Positions 23,262-36,052 of a stretch of 64,000 nucleotides of DNA are shown here, piece by piece (the stretch's first letter is position 1; each line of letters begins with the position of its first letter). The position numbers and the translations under genes were made by a program. The DNA is from Nemania diffusa. Taxonomy: Eukaryota > Ascomycota > Sordariomycetes > Xylariales > Xylariaceae. The stretch covers positions 3,844,001 through 3,908,000 of the forward strand of contig JBBPUQ010000002.1 in assembly GCA_038501195.1 (NCBI GenBank), in the 5' to 3' direction. Under the pieces are notes generated by a model. That model was not told the DNA's origin, did not search any database, and saw only the letters and a list, made by a program, of their open reading frames with translations.

Positions 23262-24538
23262 TTTATGCGCTTCCCAACCAATACCGAAAAACCGGCAGTT
23301 CCTAAAAGACGGAGTCCTAGTATTTATCAACGTGAGTGCGCTTTGTCGATAGCAGCCTACCGAGTCACCAATCCCGACGGATGAGTCAAAGGACACAATA
23401 AACCTATGCACGTATTATTTGATTTGAATACTAACCCCTTGTCTAGGATATTCCCATGCAGATTAGGTAGTATAAATACAATTAACAGTGAGTCTAGGAG
23501 GCACCTGACGAACCCGATTGTCGACGAGACTCCATTAGATAGATACCTTACGCAGTGACTCGCGATATCGTAGCGGGGTAAAATGGTATGGTGTCGTCTC
23601 GAGCACCACCTTACGCTTGTGGAAGTTCATTTAGCTCTGTTGAAGACCCATCGGAGCTCTGCAGTAATTGGGCTAAACCTTGGTATCCGCGATTTCGCGC
23701 CATCGTTGGGTGCATGAGAAAGGGTGGAGGTTAAGTTCAGGTACCACATGTACTACATGCACTACATGTACTAGGCAGGGCGCCGTGACCGTTTGCCGAC
23801 CGGTATCGGTATCCTTCGTCATGCAACCTCCGGCCGGAATCTCCGGGCGCAGCACCGATGGACGAAACACCGAGTTGCGTTATTGGCGGACTTTGCAGGT
23901 CTTGTCCAGGAACGTAAATTCAGCAATAATGATATCATTATCACACCATATATTTTACATGGCAAGGACACCTTAGCAACCGCTGAGGTAAGTTTTTAAC
24001 GGTACGGGTACTTGTATCTCTCATAGTTCTTGATTTAAGTGGACGGAACACCCCCCTGAAATGGGTTCACGCGCCATAATACATATATTATTGAACTTGA
24101 TTATTTTCCCCCTCTTGGCAATAACTCAATGTTTGTATCGGCGTATTTGCAATGAATAGGATTTCCTTTCGTTACGACTTAGTCGCCCATCTGCTGAGAG
24201 CATCTTAAGACTATTAGGCGAGAAAACAATAAAGTGCTTGGGTTCTAGGTATGCCGGCAGTTTAGCCAGGCACGACCCCAATGCCTTAAACGAGCTCTTA
24301 CAGGATGAAGTGTTTTGTTGGAGAGGATCGCAGACTACAGGTAGGTACGAAGTTAGGTTTATCGCAAAATGCCATTATCCTACCAAGGGTACGGATATAA
24401 TGCAAACAAGCACAGCTAATGAAGCTGTTCCGCAGAAGTCTAAGATTGGTATTGATAGGTAGAGAAAAATCTCCCCTCATGTAGAACGCCACGCCAATGC
24501 AAAAAAAAAAAAAACAAAGTATATATAATCCCTGCTCC
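23262..24538. other. intergenic, no gene recognised
   Basis: Upstream region of the PLP enzyme gene and downstream region of BUD23. It contains a short imperfect repeat of CATGTACTA/CATGCACTA near 23745-23772 and an A14 run at 24501-24514. No coding frame is supported. Confidence 0.6.
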
Positions 24539-25482
24539 TCAAAATGCAATACGCCTCTTTCGTCCAGTATACTTCGATGTCGCCTTGACGACTTTGCCTT
24601 TCCGTTCCATCTGCTCCTTCTTGTGTATAATCCAGGCTTTGCTGCCCTTTTTGAGCTCGCCCTTTCCACTCTTCTTCTGCATTCGGCTATCGAGGATGTC
24701 GACATCATCCATGCCCTTCACGACGCCAGTGATGTCGCCACCCTTCTCTTCAAGCGAGCCACCACCGACCGTCAACACCAGGTAATATTTAACATTCTTC
24801 GTCTCGGGGTCGTCCTCCAGGAGGCCGGCGCCGAAGCCGGCTTTGACCGCAGCGGCTGTGATCATCCTCTTCTGCTCATCGTTCTTAGGGTAGAATTGGC
24901 AGATGGCGCGCCCGCCGCGCTTCAAGCTCGCATACAAGCCGTCGAAGAAGCGTGATAACCGCCCTAGAGGTGATATGTCGCTGCTCTCGGCATTACACAG
25001 CCATTGGATGGCACTGATGCTGATGGCGGCGTCGAAGGTACCGGCGCGAAAGGGCACGCCTTGCCCGATGTCCGCTAACATCAGGTCGCCCTCCACGTCC
25101 CGCTGCAGCGCGATATCTAACATAGATGGCGCTATATCCATACCGATCCACGTGTGCGGGCCGCCCTGGTCGGGCGGTACTGCTGATAGAATCTCGCCGG
25201 ATAAACCGCTGCCACAGCCGACGTCGAGGATGAAGGAAGGGGATTTGAGGTCGAGGAGCTCGAGGGCGCGCTCCGTCATGGACGCCTGGATATTCTGTAT
25301 CCGCGAGGACGTTGTGTATTTTCGGGCTTCGGTATCATCATAGTGTATGTCGGCGGACCTGCGAATTGGCGTAAGCGTGAGTGTAAGTGCATGTAAGTGA
25401 GTAGACAGGATAGCATATAGGATGAAGGGGTCATGGTGGGGTTAGGAGGGGTGTCTTACAGTGTGTCCTCTGGCCGCGACAT
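24539..25482 (-). CDS. BUD23: 18S rRNA (guanine-N7)-methyltransferase Bud23
   Basis: Complement(join(24539..25358, 25460..25482)) gives 280 aa, close to yeast Bud23 (275). Exon 1 is 23 nt (MSRPEDTL). A GTAAGA donor at 25459 and CGCAG acceptor ending 25359 lead into SADIHYDDTEARKYT. The SAM-binding motif FILDVGCGSGLSG is followed by WIGMDIAPSMLDIA and the catalytic-site AISISAIQWLCNA. The C-terminus is basic (KKGSKAWIIHKKEQMERKGK, KYTGRKRRIAF), as expected for rRNA contact. Bud23 with its partner Trm112 methylates a guanine in 18S rRNA during 40S maturation in the nucleus. It is divergently transcribed from the CDC23 gene, 861 bp apart. Confidence 0.95.
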
Positions 25483-26343
25483 CTTGTCAACTGGTTAGTA
25501 TTGGATGCGGCGTTCTCAATAATAGTTTGGACAGTTTCAGTCACTTTGGAGTATCCGCATCTGGTAGCTTGATCACTATCGCATTGAATTGATCTTTAGT
25601 TTATTGGTTATCTTTCCATGGCTATCGCTGGCCGGTGAGGGAGTGAGTGGCCTGGCTGCGCACAATGCTTTCAACTTTTTGGTGGAGCCAGCTCCGTCCT
25701 TATCTTATCCTACTCCGGGGAATTACCGGACCGGGACCTTGTTTGTTTGTACATGCCAAACTCAAAGGTACCTATCTAGGTAGGCACCTAACCTATCAAC
25801 AGATGGGAACCTACCTAGATATTTCCCAAACGGAATGGCTTCGTTACTCATCCAGAGTGAATTTCTAAGCACCTCCTAGGAAGTCCAAACTATGCAGGCC
25901 ACCTCAGCTACTATCGTAGTGGTTCAGTCATAGGAACAAGTTCGTGCTAGTCGGAAACCCAAGGTTCAACAGTATAATAACCCAAGACTCTACTAGTCTG
26001 AGGTTATACTGATATTGGGTTCACGGCCGCACTCGTTCAAATGTCATACCAGTCCATCATCCGAATGTGCACTGATCTGATTTTCAGCCCGTACCGTACG
26101 TCATAGATAGTACTCTGTACGACCTGTACGACGGATTATGGTTACATTACCTATATCCCTTACAGCCATGCTCAGCCATGCTGTGCCAGTTGCCTACTTC
26201 ATGCCTTCTACAACATGACCTTGGATACACCCGCAGTAGCAATCAATAAGACAAGTTCAAGTATCTCTCATACTTTCCCTACCCGGGTTAACTCCAACTC
26301 TATTGTCAACTGTAGCTTCAATAGCCACTAGAGATATCTAAAC
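25483..26343. promoter_or_regulatory. divergent intergenic region BUD23/CDC23
   Basis: An 861-bp region between two start codons facing away from each other. It must hold both promoters. A cluster of AGGTACCTA/CTAGGTAGG/CACCTAACC motifs lies at 25766-25815. I see no gene within it. Confidence 0.5.
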
Positions 26344-28418
26344 ATGAGTCTCCCCCGAGCGCAAGCCCTAGAGCTACAAAATACACTGCAGCGGGCTGTC
26401 ATCGAGTGTTCTGAGCGTTGCTTATACCGGTCTGCTAAATGGTAAGCTTGATTTCGGCACTAGCCTAACGCCACTCAACAGATCTCTATACTCACTGTTG
26501 CGGGAATCACCAGGGCAGCAGAGCTTTTAGACTCCCTTCCGATTGGCGATGACGAGGGTGATGATGAGGGCGATATCAGCATGTCTGACTCAGACCACTA
26601 TGAACCTCGTGCTGTACAGAGGGATTCGTCAGAGTTATTACTGGAATATTCTGAAACGCCCAAGTATCTTGCGGCGAAGGCATTTTTTGACTGCCATGAG
26701 TTCCAAAGATGTGCTGAGACTCTGCTGCCAGCTGGCCCTTCAGGTTTTTCTCATTTGCTGCCTAAAAGTAAACCGGTGCGACAACCGAGAGAGGGCATTA
26801 GCCAGCGAGGGTTGTTCCTTGCCTGCTATGGACTCTTGATACAGGGCGAGAAACAGAAGGCAGAGGATGCTTCATCGATCCTCGGTCCTTCGGACACCGG
26901 TACCGTGATAAACACGCAGTTAGTAAAGATCAAATTCATCTTAGAGAAGTGGTTCACCCGAGAGAAAAGCGACTCCAGCCAGGCTTCTTCTAGCCAAGGT
27001 TGGCTGGAATATTTGTGTGTGCCCCCTCCATTTATCATTTGAAACTTTATGTATAGCTTACCGACGAATTGTAGATATGGGATGGTTCTAGCGAAGGATC
27101 AGTGTAATGACCTTGCAAAGCCCTGGCTGCTGAAGAGTGTTTCGATCAATCCCTGGAACTGGGGCGCGTGGCAAGAGCTTCGGTGCCTGGTTCGTGACCC
27201 AAGAGAAGTCAGTTTTTTCCTCTAGTGTAAAGAATTACCGAGCTAAAGACCCATCAAGCTAGATTTAATCTACTCACAGCTCCAACCAAGTATCATGGCG
27301 TTCATATTCTCGATTTACTGTCGGCAAGAGCTTCATCAAGTTTCAGCTTCTCTTATTTCGGACATCTCACAGTTACAGAAGATATTTCCCGGCAGTTTGT
27401 TTTTACAGGGTCAGCGAGCATTGGTATACTATCGTATGCAAGGTTAGTTAGTGCATTGTTGCCGTCTCTTGGTGCTTCCTCATCTCATACATTTATAGAT
27501 TTGGAATTGGCCCGCTCAGCCTTCTCGAATATGCTCGTTTCCCACCCGAGATATCTCGATTTCCTAGACCACTACTCGAATGTTCTGTATACATTAGGTT
27601 CCAGGGATAGACTGTCATTTATAGCTCAACTCGCATCCTCAGTCGAATCTTACCGACCCGAGACCTGTTGCGTTATTGGCAACTACTACTCTCTTTCATC
27701 ACGCCATGAGGCCGCTATTGTCCAATTTAGACGAGCTTTGATTCTAGACCGAAGTTTCGCTCCAGCCTGGACCTTTCTAGGATATGAGTACCTAAAGTTG
27801 GAGAACAGTCATGCCGCTTTGAGCTCCTATCTACGCGCAGTTAATCTGAACAAACAAGACAATAGGGCTTATTTTGGCCTTGGCCATGTCTATGAGGCTC
27901 TCGAACAGCCAAAAATGTCACTTGAATTTTACCGTCGGGCGGCATTGTTGCGCCCAGGGGAAATGGATATATGGCAGGCGATGGCCAGCTGCTTCGTAAG
28001 TATGTCTAAACCCTCGCAGGCAATCAATTCTCTAAAGAGAGCACTCGCATGCACCGATCCCGCTGTGAATCGCCCTGAAGATTTTACCGGCGATACCTCC
28101 CTTGTTAGGCGCACACGTCTCGATATTCTTTTTCAATCAGCTAGTCTCCACGAAGAGCTGAATAATCGACAGGGGGCCACGAGTTTTCTTGAGCAATGCT
28201 TAGACGAAGCGATCAAATACTGCTCACTTAGAACTTCCGAAGATGGTGCCCACGATCAACGCAATTCTGTCATTCCTAAAACTCAGCTATTGTTAGCGCG
28301 TTGGGCTCTGGATGACGGTGACTACGCGAGAGCTCGACACTTCGCGAGCCAGGTGGAGCAGCCAAGAGAGTATAGAGAAGAGGCACAGAGATTACTAAAC
28401 GCATGCACCAGGATATGA
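26344..28418 (+). CDS. CDC23: anaphase-promoting complex subunit 8 (Cdc23), TPR protein
   Basis: Join(26344..26441, 26514..27014, 27075..27207, 27280..27442, 27499..28418) gives 604 aa; yeast Cdc23 is 626. All four introns are 56-72 nt and phase-consistent. The first joins SAK-W to AAELLDSLP, the second WLEYL to YGMVLAK, the third DPRE to LQPSIMAFIF, the fourth RMQD to LELARSAF. The C-terminal half is a run of TPR helices (CCVIGNYYSLSSRHEAAIVQ, APAWTFLGYEYLKLENSHAA, RAYFGLGHVYEALEQPKMSL). Cdc23/APC8 is a scaffold of the APC/C ubiquitin ligase that triggers securin and cyclin degradation in the nucleus. An acidic linker (GDDEGDDEGDISMSDSD) lies near residue 45. The third donor is GTCAGT, a less common form. 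Confidence 0.93.
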
Positions 28419-29186
28419 TGCTAATTAGAAATAGTCAGAAGAGTGTGTCTTTATAGTATGTTGAGGAATGCTTAAGGCATGCTTGAGGGACACCTTTCCG
28501 ATAACTCAGCGGGTCTTAGTAACTCTAGCTTCAGCTCCATGTAATAAACTACTTCCAGGATTAAGATGCATAAAATAGGGACAGATACCGAGCACGAGTA
28601 TAATGAGCTTTATGCTGCATCCACGATGCTTCTTGACTACCTAATTTAGGTGCATTTGTCTTTTGTGTAGGTGAATTATACAGTATGTGATGGGTATGTA
28701 GCTCTTAAATAGCTAACTGACGATAAGTAGGATAAATATGGGCGCCTCACCACGATGTGCTTAATCGGGCGGGATTTCAACCTTAGCCACGTCGCTTTTG
28801 CATAAGCCCTCTGCATCATATCGAATGTGAATAATTTGAACCTGATCTACTCTATAATAGCAAGACAATTAAAAGACGACGATCTTTATCCACGAGACGG
28901 AAAGGAGAAAGACGTTGAGGAGTGCTAGCTCTGTTTTATCGTTAAGCTGTTTTATTCCCTTAATAGGTTAGCCGGCGGCAAGGGTCGCATCGAGAACGCT
29001 AGGCCTAATTTGTCGTATTACCAAGGCATGTATTCTGTACGAAAGGCCACGCATCATCCATCTAAGCTCTTAGTGCTTCGTTTAGCGTCTCACTCTTAAG
29101 TCGATGCCCCTAAAAACGCAACCACGATAACATTTTGAACTGTCTTCAACAAGATCAATAATGCCCGCACTTGTATAGCTGGCAAC
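28419..29186. other. intergenic region, no gene seen
   Basis: AT-rich spacer between CDC23 and the SVP26-like gene on the same strand. It holds the 3' UTR of the first and promoter of the second. No other feature is recognised. Confidence 0.65.
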
Positions 29187-30066
29187 ATGTGGATTCTACC
29201 TCTCGTCGGCTACCTAGGCTCAGTCCTAGGGTTTTGCTTCTTGACGTTGGCTATAGGTATGTTGTTATTCTTGGCACTCATCCTCCTCTCTTACCTATGA
29301 CGATAGCATTCTGTCTTCGTATCGCACGCTGTTGACGATGGACAATGGACGATGTGCTATTAGCTATTAGGTATCCCTGACTAATGCGCTGCCTCTCACA
29401 GCCTCGGGCCTGTACTACCTCTCCGAGCTTGTCGAGGAACATACCGTCATCGCAAAACGACTACTCACCCGACTGATATACTTCATCATCGGCCTCGAGC
29501 TGGTGCTCTGGGCAGTTGATGGCCTCCCTTTGCTGTTGACCCTATTGGGGGTCATCTCCCACGTTGTGTACTTGGGCAATATGCGGCGATTCCCCTTTGT
29601 CAGGTTGACGGACCCCTTATTCCTGGCCTCCTGCGGTACGCCCAAGACCTCCCTCCCTACCTACACCACATAAATATAACCCCCCTATTATGAATTCTAG
29701 TCTTGCTGACCCCACGTAGTACTCGTCCTTGTCAACCACTTCCTCTGGTTTCGGCACTTCTCGGAAACGCAGCAGCGATCATACTCCCACTTGTCCTCCA
29801 TGTACGACCAACCCGATGTACCGAGCTTCACCGAAATCGCCTCGTTCTTCGGCATCTGTGTATGGCTTATCCCCTTCGCCCTATTTGTCAGTCTGTCAGC
29901 AAGCGACAATGTCCTGCCTACCATCGGCAGCGAACAGCCATCTCACGATGACAGTGGAAAGAACAAGCGCCAAGGCATGGTCAAGGTCATTGTCGATTAT
30001 GTACTATCGGCCATAGGAGAGGTTAGTCGATTAGCAGGATGGAAGAAGCCTGAAGAGCGGTTTTGA
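29187..30066 (+). CDS. SVP26: Svp26/TEX261-family ER-Golgi membrane cargo adaptor
   Basis: Join(29187..29256, 29402..29635, 29720..30066) gives 216 aa, close to yeast Svp26 (228). Exon 1 is one hydrophobic helix (MWILPLVGYLGSVLGFCFLTLAI). Exon 2 starts ASGLYYLSELVEEHT, a strong family signature. It carries RLIYFIIGLELVLWAVDGLPLLL and RFPFVRLTDP; exon 3 carries LVLVNHFLWFRHF and EIASFFGICVWLIPFALFVSL. There are four membrane segments and a charged C-terminal tail (DDSGKNKRQG). Svp26 acts in COPII vesicles as an adaptor that exports glycosyltransferases and other type II proteins from the ER. Splice sites are GTATGT to CACAG and GTACGC to CGTAG. Confidence 0.92.
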
Positions 30067-31385
30067 GAGAAATCTAGAGCTGTGGGAATGGAGAGCTTCA
30101 AAGCATCCCTTGTACCGCCGTGCCTTTTTTTCAGTGCTCAAGACGTCATCGTATATTGCATCTCCAAGGTATGAATTCTACCCTCGTTCGCCCACAATCG
30201 CTTACGTCTTCAACCAGCACACTTCGAGATGATATGCTACCCTGCTCGCGCGCTCTATGGCTATTCAGGATAGTTTAATCTTCCCAAAAGCACATCTACC
30301 ATGCTGAAGTCTGTACTCTGCACCATACGCGGACTATTAGAACATCGACAGAGCTATGTTATTTACCTCTTTCCAACGAGAGTGCTAGATTTCCATGTCC
30401 GTATTATCTTATATGGGTAATCTTATATACACAATCCTCACGACACTACGATCGAATACGTTGTTAGTTAACAAGAAAGTGTATGTGCTATCTTTTTCCT
30501 ACCCCAACACCCTCCTGTGGGGACTCTACCAAATCCTTGTGCTAGATTGTATTTGAGTCTTTCGACTTTAATGCGGATATTTGGATTTCACTAAATGATA
30601 CACACTTCATTTAGCACTTTAAAATCTACTCCTTATAATCTTGGTTTAGTTTCGATTATCTAGAACATTGCTGACTTGGATTGCCACTAGACAGGGCGAA
30701 CTATCGCCAATCTCAGTTGTATTATTAGCTTCTTGTTGCCTGTGTACGAGAACTATCAGGATGAAAGTACTCGGGGACTAGCCTCAGAGTGTAGAAGACG
30801 CAGGACCGAGTTAGAGCTAGGGTTTCATGGTAGTACTACTCCCGACTAGAAATCGTTTGGTAACTCAATATCGAAGACTAGCTAGAAAAGCACTCCCTAT
30901 ATCTATACCCTTTCCCAAACCTAAGTCATGTTAGGCACGAGACCCATAAAATACACTACGCGAGATATAGACTCTAAATGAGTCTTCAGTCTTAACACTT
31001 CACTCTAGTCTGTCTACCACTTACTATGACGTTAATGTAGGTTGCCTGGCAAATTTCCCTTATTTAGTAGATATGTATTTGCATATGATGAACTTGATGG
31101 TCAAGACTCTGTGCACTTGGTCCTCAACTAGTAACTAGCTAATTAGATTGTAGGACTACATTAAGTAGGAAACGTAGAAACACAAGGCAAGAAGATATGC
31201 GCATAGATAGCCTACTAAGTTAGTGGATTGGTATTGATGCTATTAGAAGTAAGTCAAGACTATTCAATTTAGGAAAGCTATACCGTCCAACACCAAGAGA
31301 CTCGCGAAGTACTAAAGATGTTGAAGCAGCACTCCTTATAATTTATCTACTTTTTGGGAGACATTAGCTCCCCTAATCGAATAAG
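30067..31385. other. 1.3-kb AT-rich gene-free stretch
   Basis: No coding frame is visible and TA dinucleotides are common. It precedes the broken 2EXR gene and could belong to a repeat-decayed segment, but I see no repeat unit. Confidence 0.6.
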
Positions 31386-32433
31386 CTAATTGACTTCACA
31401 TTTGTTAAGCGTACACATCGCTTCATCAATACTCGCAGCATCTAAAATCATGCTGAATTTCGTCATTGGCCGCACTTGCTTGATCACCCTTTGGAAAATC
31501 GTGACCGCTGTAGAGCCATCGCACAGGACGCTCCTCCACCAAGGCCCATGGTTATAACCGTCATCGTCTCCGTCTTGTGCAATATGACACGCCCATGGTT
31601 TTGTCTTGTACAAATTCAAAAGTCTGGTTATGGTTTCTATGTGGTCTTCTTCGTCTTCTTCAGACCAAAAGAAACCAGGTAGATACTGCAGGAGTTCGCA
31701 TTCCTCTGGAGAAAGAGTTCCCAGAGGCGGTTCCCAGAGCTCAAGTTCGTCTCTATCTAGCCCATGTGTAATGCCAAAGGTGACTTCTTCCAGACTGGTC
31801 AAAACGGGAAGAATAGAACGAGCCCAGTGTGTGATCTGATCGTCCATGTCACCGCTGGGCAATCCCTCGCACTGCTTATCGAAAATCTCAAAGTCATTTA
31901 TGATTATGCATAGCTTCGTAGCGTTGCATAGATGCTTTACCCAGGGAAGAGTTGTCAAGGGGAATGGGCAGTTCTCGTTCCACACTACGGTGTCCTTGCG
32001 CCAGTTAATAGCGAGCTTGGAGACTCGCATTTGGTGGTCTAGGCTGTCCAATTCAGGATACATTATTGACGGCTGGGTGATAAGGAGATCGCGAACCGGT
32101 ACGAAGCACCAGCGCCGTAGAACAGTTGCTCGGGACTCGCGACACGTATGTAAGAGGTTGAGTATTGTGTCCGTCCGTTGTTTGTGATCATTCATATTCT
32201 GTTTGAACAAGACCGGGCATCTTAGCTTAAACCTGTTGTTGACGTCCTTGTCCAGAAGAAACAGGTGAATGTGTAACGGGCTTGTGGGGGTGGAAACTAG
32301 ATACACGTCAGTAAATCATTTCTGCTATGGCCTAGCATGCTCACCCTCCTAGATTTCTGCTCGAACCTCAAGGGGTAGCCGAGGAAACTTATGAAAGGTA
32401 ACGGGACGCTCGCTGCTGTCACACAGTATGAGA
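31386..32433 (-). pseudogene. 2EXR-family gene with nonsense codon in the signature
   Basis: A 300-codon frame ends at 31386 and has the family hallmark ILNLLHTCRESRATVLRRW plus a hydrophobic LAINWRKDTVV strand. Upstream, a 48-nt intron (donor GTGAGC at 32344, CTGAC branch site, acceptor CTAG ending 32297) joins it in phase to an exon encoding KFPRLPLEVRAEI. The next codon, where the family has Trp (ELR-x-x-IW), is TAG (32349-32351 on the minus strand). That upstream exon has no in-frame ATG before its stop; an ATA stands where a start would fit (near 32428). Both changes are G to A after T. Either the gene is a pseudogene, or translation starts inside the remaining frame and yields a protein without the domain's N-terminus. 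Confidence 0.6.
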
Positions 32434-34180
32434 TGAAGCCCTCATAATGGAAGTAATTTATCTTAGCTACATGGTTTCTTGACTTGTATCCAATTCCATT
32501 TCCCTGAACCCTAAGGCCCCTTCCGAACTAAGAGGAGTCATGATTGACTTCTGGCGAACCCTGGGTCTTGTGTGATGATGCCCTCTGGTCAGTTTTTAAC
32601 ACTGGTCTCCGGCCAATGTCTGAAATGCTCATATCAGGAACTGAAAACCCGAAGATAGAAATAGAAAGTGTTGATATCTGTTTCCAAACGTACAATATAA
32701 CACGTAGAATTATTAAGAAGAGGTTGGCTATACGGGCGCCAGCTGCGAACACATATTATGATAAGTGAGAATAGGAGAGGAAGAGGAGAGGATTAAAAGA
32801 GATGGAGTAAGTAGTGCCAAGCCCTTAGTCGTCATAGGAAAAGATGCTCGAACCTTCCGAATTTATACATACGATTGTTATTATGTCTAGTCTGTCGGTG
32901 AACGCCTACCCTATGATTTAAGCAGTCGGAGACTATTGAAAGTTAGATAATATCTTCCCGAAGTATAATTACCGCAAGAGCCCTATACAACAAATCGGAA
33001 GGCTCGTCTATACTGAGCACTTGAACCTGGAGGGGGGGCCAGTTTAATCGGAAGCGATAAACGGATAATGATGCACTGGACGTGTGTATTATATCTCTTG
33101 CTATTAATATGTTTAACGTGTGCAAGCTAGGAAAGTCCAGCCCCAAGTAAAACACCTCCACCTTTAAATATGTAGACGGTTTATTATGCCACTTTTAATC
33201 CTGTAATATGAGACACCGAAATAATGCATAACACCTTCAAAGAGCTTAGGGTTTATGTGCGCCATATGTTAAACGGACTTAGATTCAGCATAGGGGCAGC
33301 AGCATCATCGAATCGGATTCACCGCAACCCGAACGGCTCGACTTCGTGGCTTATTTTAATCGGGAGAACATATTGGCTACAAGCGCTTCATTAACATGGA
33401 CGAGCCCTTACTAGAATCGCACTCGAAGTGAGATGACTAGTTTTGTATTGAAATTCTACGTATTTCGGCGGGTATTAAGATGTCCAAGGAAAGCAAGCGT
33501 GCTGCATAATCAAGTCACATCTAGAAGGGTTTTTAATATACGTGTCTAAGAAAATGGTTATATAAATACATGAAACCAATTGGCTAGAGTGGAATAAAAG
33601 AACCCTGAACTATCGCTACTACGTCTTATATCTTTGGTTGCTATAAGCCGTTGGATATAGGCAATTAGTCTCGGCAACGGCAGTTGGGGAATTCTCAGGT
33701 GCTTCTATAATCAAAACAGCGTGGCAGCCAAAAAGTAACTGACCCCGAGGTAGCAACAAAATCTGTTCTCTGAGAATGTAGCTGTGCCTAAAGTTTTGCC
33801 AAAGAACATGAGGGGCTCGGGAAAGAGAATTGACAGGGTTCGCGTCGGGGCCAGTTGTATCACACGATCGGTAGAAGGTATGGATAGCCTCAATCCAAAT
33901 GGGTCTCTTGGGATTCCTGGGTATTATCCTCGTGTTGCCGAAAATAGCACCGGAGAGTCAATGTGCAGATCGCCTGGGGAGACTGCCAAGTAATTATGCA
34001 CCGTTCAGTGTGAGTGTGAGTGTGAGTATGAATATACATATTTATATATATATACACTGGTTGTAGCGGTTCCTCCTTGATATACTTAATTCAACCCTCT
34101 TATCTTGTTGAGTTGCATTGCCTCTCCGTCATTGTTTTCCAAGGAGCCTGATATTAAAACCAACACTACCTATAATCGCT
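32434..34180. other. 1.7-kb AT-rich gene-free stretch
   Basis: No supported gene. Short frames near 32528-32752 and 32943-33161 have no recognisable content. A (GTGTGA)n run followed by TA-rich sequence lies at about 34008-34056, some 125 bp before the esterase start, and could include its TATA element. Confidence 0.55.
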
Positions 34181-35364
34181 ATGAGAATGGTCAGGTGGAT
34201 CAAACCATTCGCGCCTACGGCGCTCTTAATTGCAGCCGGGATAAGAGGAGTCCTCGCCGCGAAACCATCATCCGGCTGTGGAAGCACCTCAAAGCTGACT
34301 GATAGTCCCGACACTGCGCATAATGTGACAGTGAACGGCAAAACTCGTAGTTTCTACCTTAAAGTACCAGAAGACTACGATAAGGACCACCCCTATCGGC
34401 TCATCTTCACACTCCATGCGCTCGGAGGCACAGCTACTCAAGTCGTAACCGGCACAGGCGGATATTACGCCTGGTACGGCATCCCGCCGCTAGTAAACGA
34501 CACCGTCGGAGCGATATACGTCGCCCCCGACGGCCTGAACAACGGCGTGAGTTACCGCTGGAATCATTTTCTTCCCTTTCTAGTAACTTGAGAGCTCCCG
34601 AAATGTCTCAGGGGTATGATTCGGGAGCATGTTTCGAGAGCTGTGGAACTACGGAAAAGAGTAATTACTAACTCCAGCGGTTATAGTGGGCGAACCAGGG
34701 CGGCGAGGACGTCACCTTCATATCGGAGGTGATCAAGGCCGTCGAGGCGGACCTCTGCGTCGACCAGGTCAGTTCGCTGGAGTCTTTTATCCCCTTTCGG
34801 CCTGTCTTAGAGACACGAATTCCCTTAACGGGCATATTCTGCTCTTTCTACTCCTGCAAGCTCCCGAAACACTGAGCAATTATTACTATAAGTGGACATT
34901 ATTGACTCCAGTGTTGTATGTAGCGGCTGCGGTTCTCCACGGGCTTCAGCTACGGCGGCGCGATGACGTACTCGCTGGCCTGCTCGCTGGGCGAGGAGCT
35001 GCGCGCCGTCGCCGTGCTCTCCGGCAACCCGCAGATCAGCGGCTGCGCCGGCGACGCCGCCGCCCCCGTGGCCTACTACGGCCAGCACGGCGTCGCGGAC
35101 GACATCCTCCCCATCGCCGGCGGCCGCGAGATGCGCGAGCGCTTCGCCAGGAACAACGGGTGCGCGGCGGAGCAGAATGCGCGCGAGCCGAGCTCGGGGA
35201 GCGGCGTCGCGCATATGAAGACCACGTTCTCGGGCTGCTCGGAGGATCACCCGGTGGTTTGGGTTGCGTTCGACGGGCCGCATACGCCAACTCCTCTCGA
35301 GAGCGGGTTTACGCAGTCGTTTACGCCAACGGAAACTTGGGAGTTTTTCTCACAGTTTAAGTAG
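34181..35364 (+). CDS. secreted CE1 esterase, feruloyl-esterase-like
   Basis: Join(34181..34546, 34687..34767, 34924..35364) gives 295 aa. The start [20 protein letters not shown] gives a signal peptide with a likely cleavage after GVLAA. Then come [11 protein letters not shown] and [14 protein letters not shown] (oxyanion region), APDGLNNG joined by a GTGAGT/TATAG intron to [15 protein letters not shown], and after the second intron [18 protein letters not shown]. The nucleophile is Ser158 in G-F-S-Y-G. A later Asp (DDILPIAG) and His in FDGPHTPTP complete a plausible triad. This is the pattern of carbohydrate esterase family 1 enzymes of the feruloyl esterase C/D or acetylxylan esterase kind, which act outside the cell on plant cell-wall esters. 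The exact substrate is not determinable. Exon 3 is much more GC-rich than the surrounding DNA. Confidence 0.88.
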
Positions 35365-36052
35365 AAGAATTTCGGTGTTAGGGAAGCAGAAATACCGTGT
35401 TCGGAGGCTAGGGTTGAGGTTTGTACTGCTAAAGCCATCGTAACTTTCGCTTGGCTCTATACTTGATCATAGGATGTATTGGAATACGAATGATCTAGTA
35501 TATCTGCTTCAATATTTTGCTCCAGTGCCAGAAATGGCAGGGCGGGACTATGTTCTTCTTTATATACAGGCTTTCTTAGGATACCTAGCCCTGAGCACGT
35601 TATGTACCGATGGAGGAATAGCCACGTTATTATGATCCAAGTACATCATAATGATGAATGGAACTTTGCTAGCGAGTATACTACTCACTTCTTCCACTTC
35701 AACGTACCCCTAATCAACTAAGGTGCCGATAATTGGCCTATGCATAGCTGTATAGTATCCAGGGTTGTGATTTGGGATTCTCTCACACACCATCTGAGTG
35801 TGGCAATCTCCGGGCTTGTAGAATTTGGTCGAGGGCTGACGGATCCTTCCTGCATTCTCTCAAGCTTGTGCACTTATAGACTCGAATCCGGATCCGGTAT
35901 GCATATGTCCTTGATGTATGCGTACGCATTGACAATATTAAATAGAAGAACGGATTCGTGAATCAATAGTTCATCAGACTTCATCATTGTCGTGTTGAAG
36001 CTGCCGGGGGCGTAGATTTTGGCCGTAGAATACCCTTCCTAATAGTGATACA
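35365..36052. other. convergent intergenic region
   Basis: Between the 3' ends of the esterase gene and REX4. No gene or repeat is recognised. Confidence 0.65.

Noticed and set aside
23745..23772. CATGTACTA/CATGCACTA short repeat as a CRISPR-like or structured array
   Set aside because: Only three imperfect 9-bp units without spacers; simple local repetition.
32943..33161. 72-codon minus-strand frame
   Set aside because: No match to 2EXR or other known family, no splice partners, and located in AT-rich DNA between genes.
34686..35360. 224-codon plus-strand frame rich in Arg
   Set aside because: It runs across both introns of the esterase gene and is out of frame with the GFSYGGAM exon.
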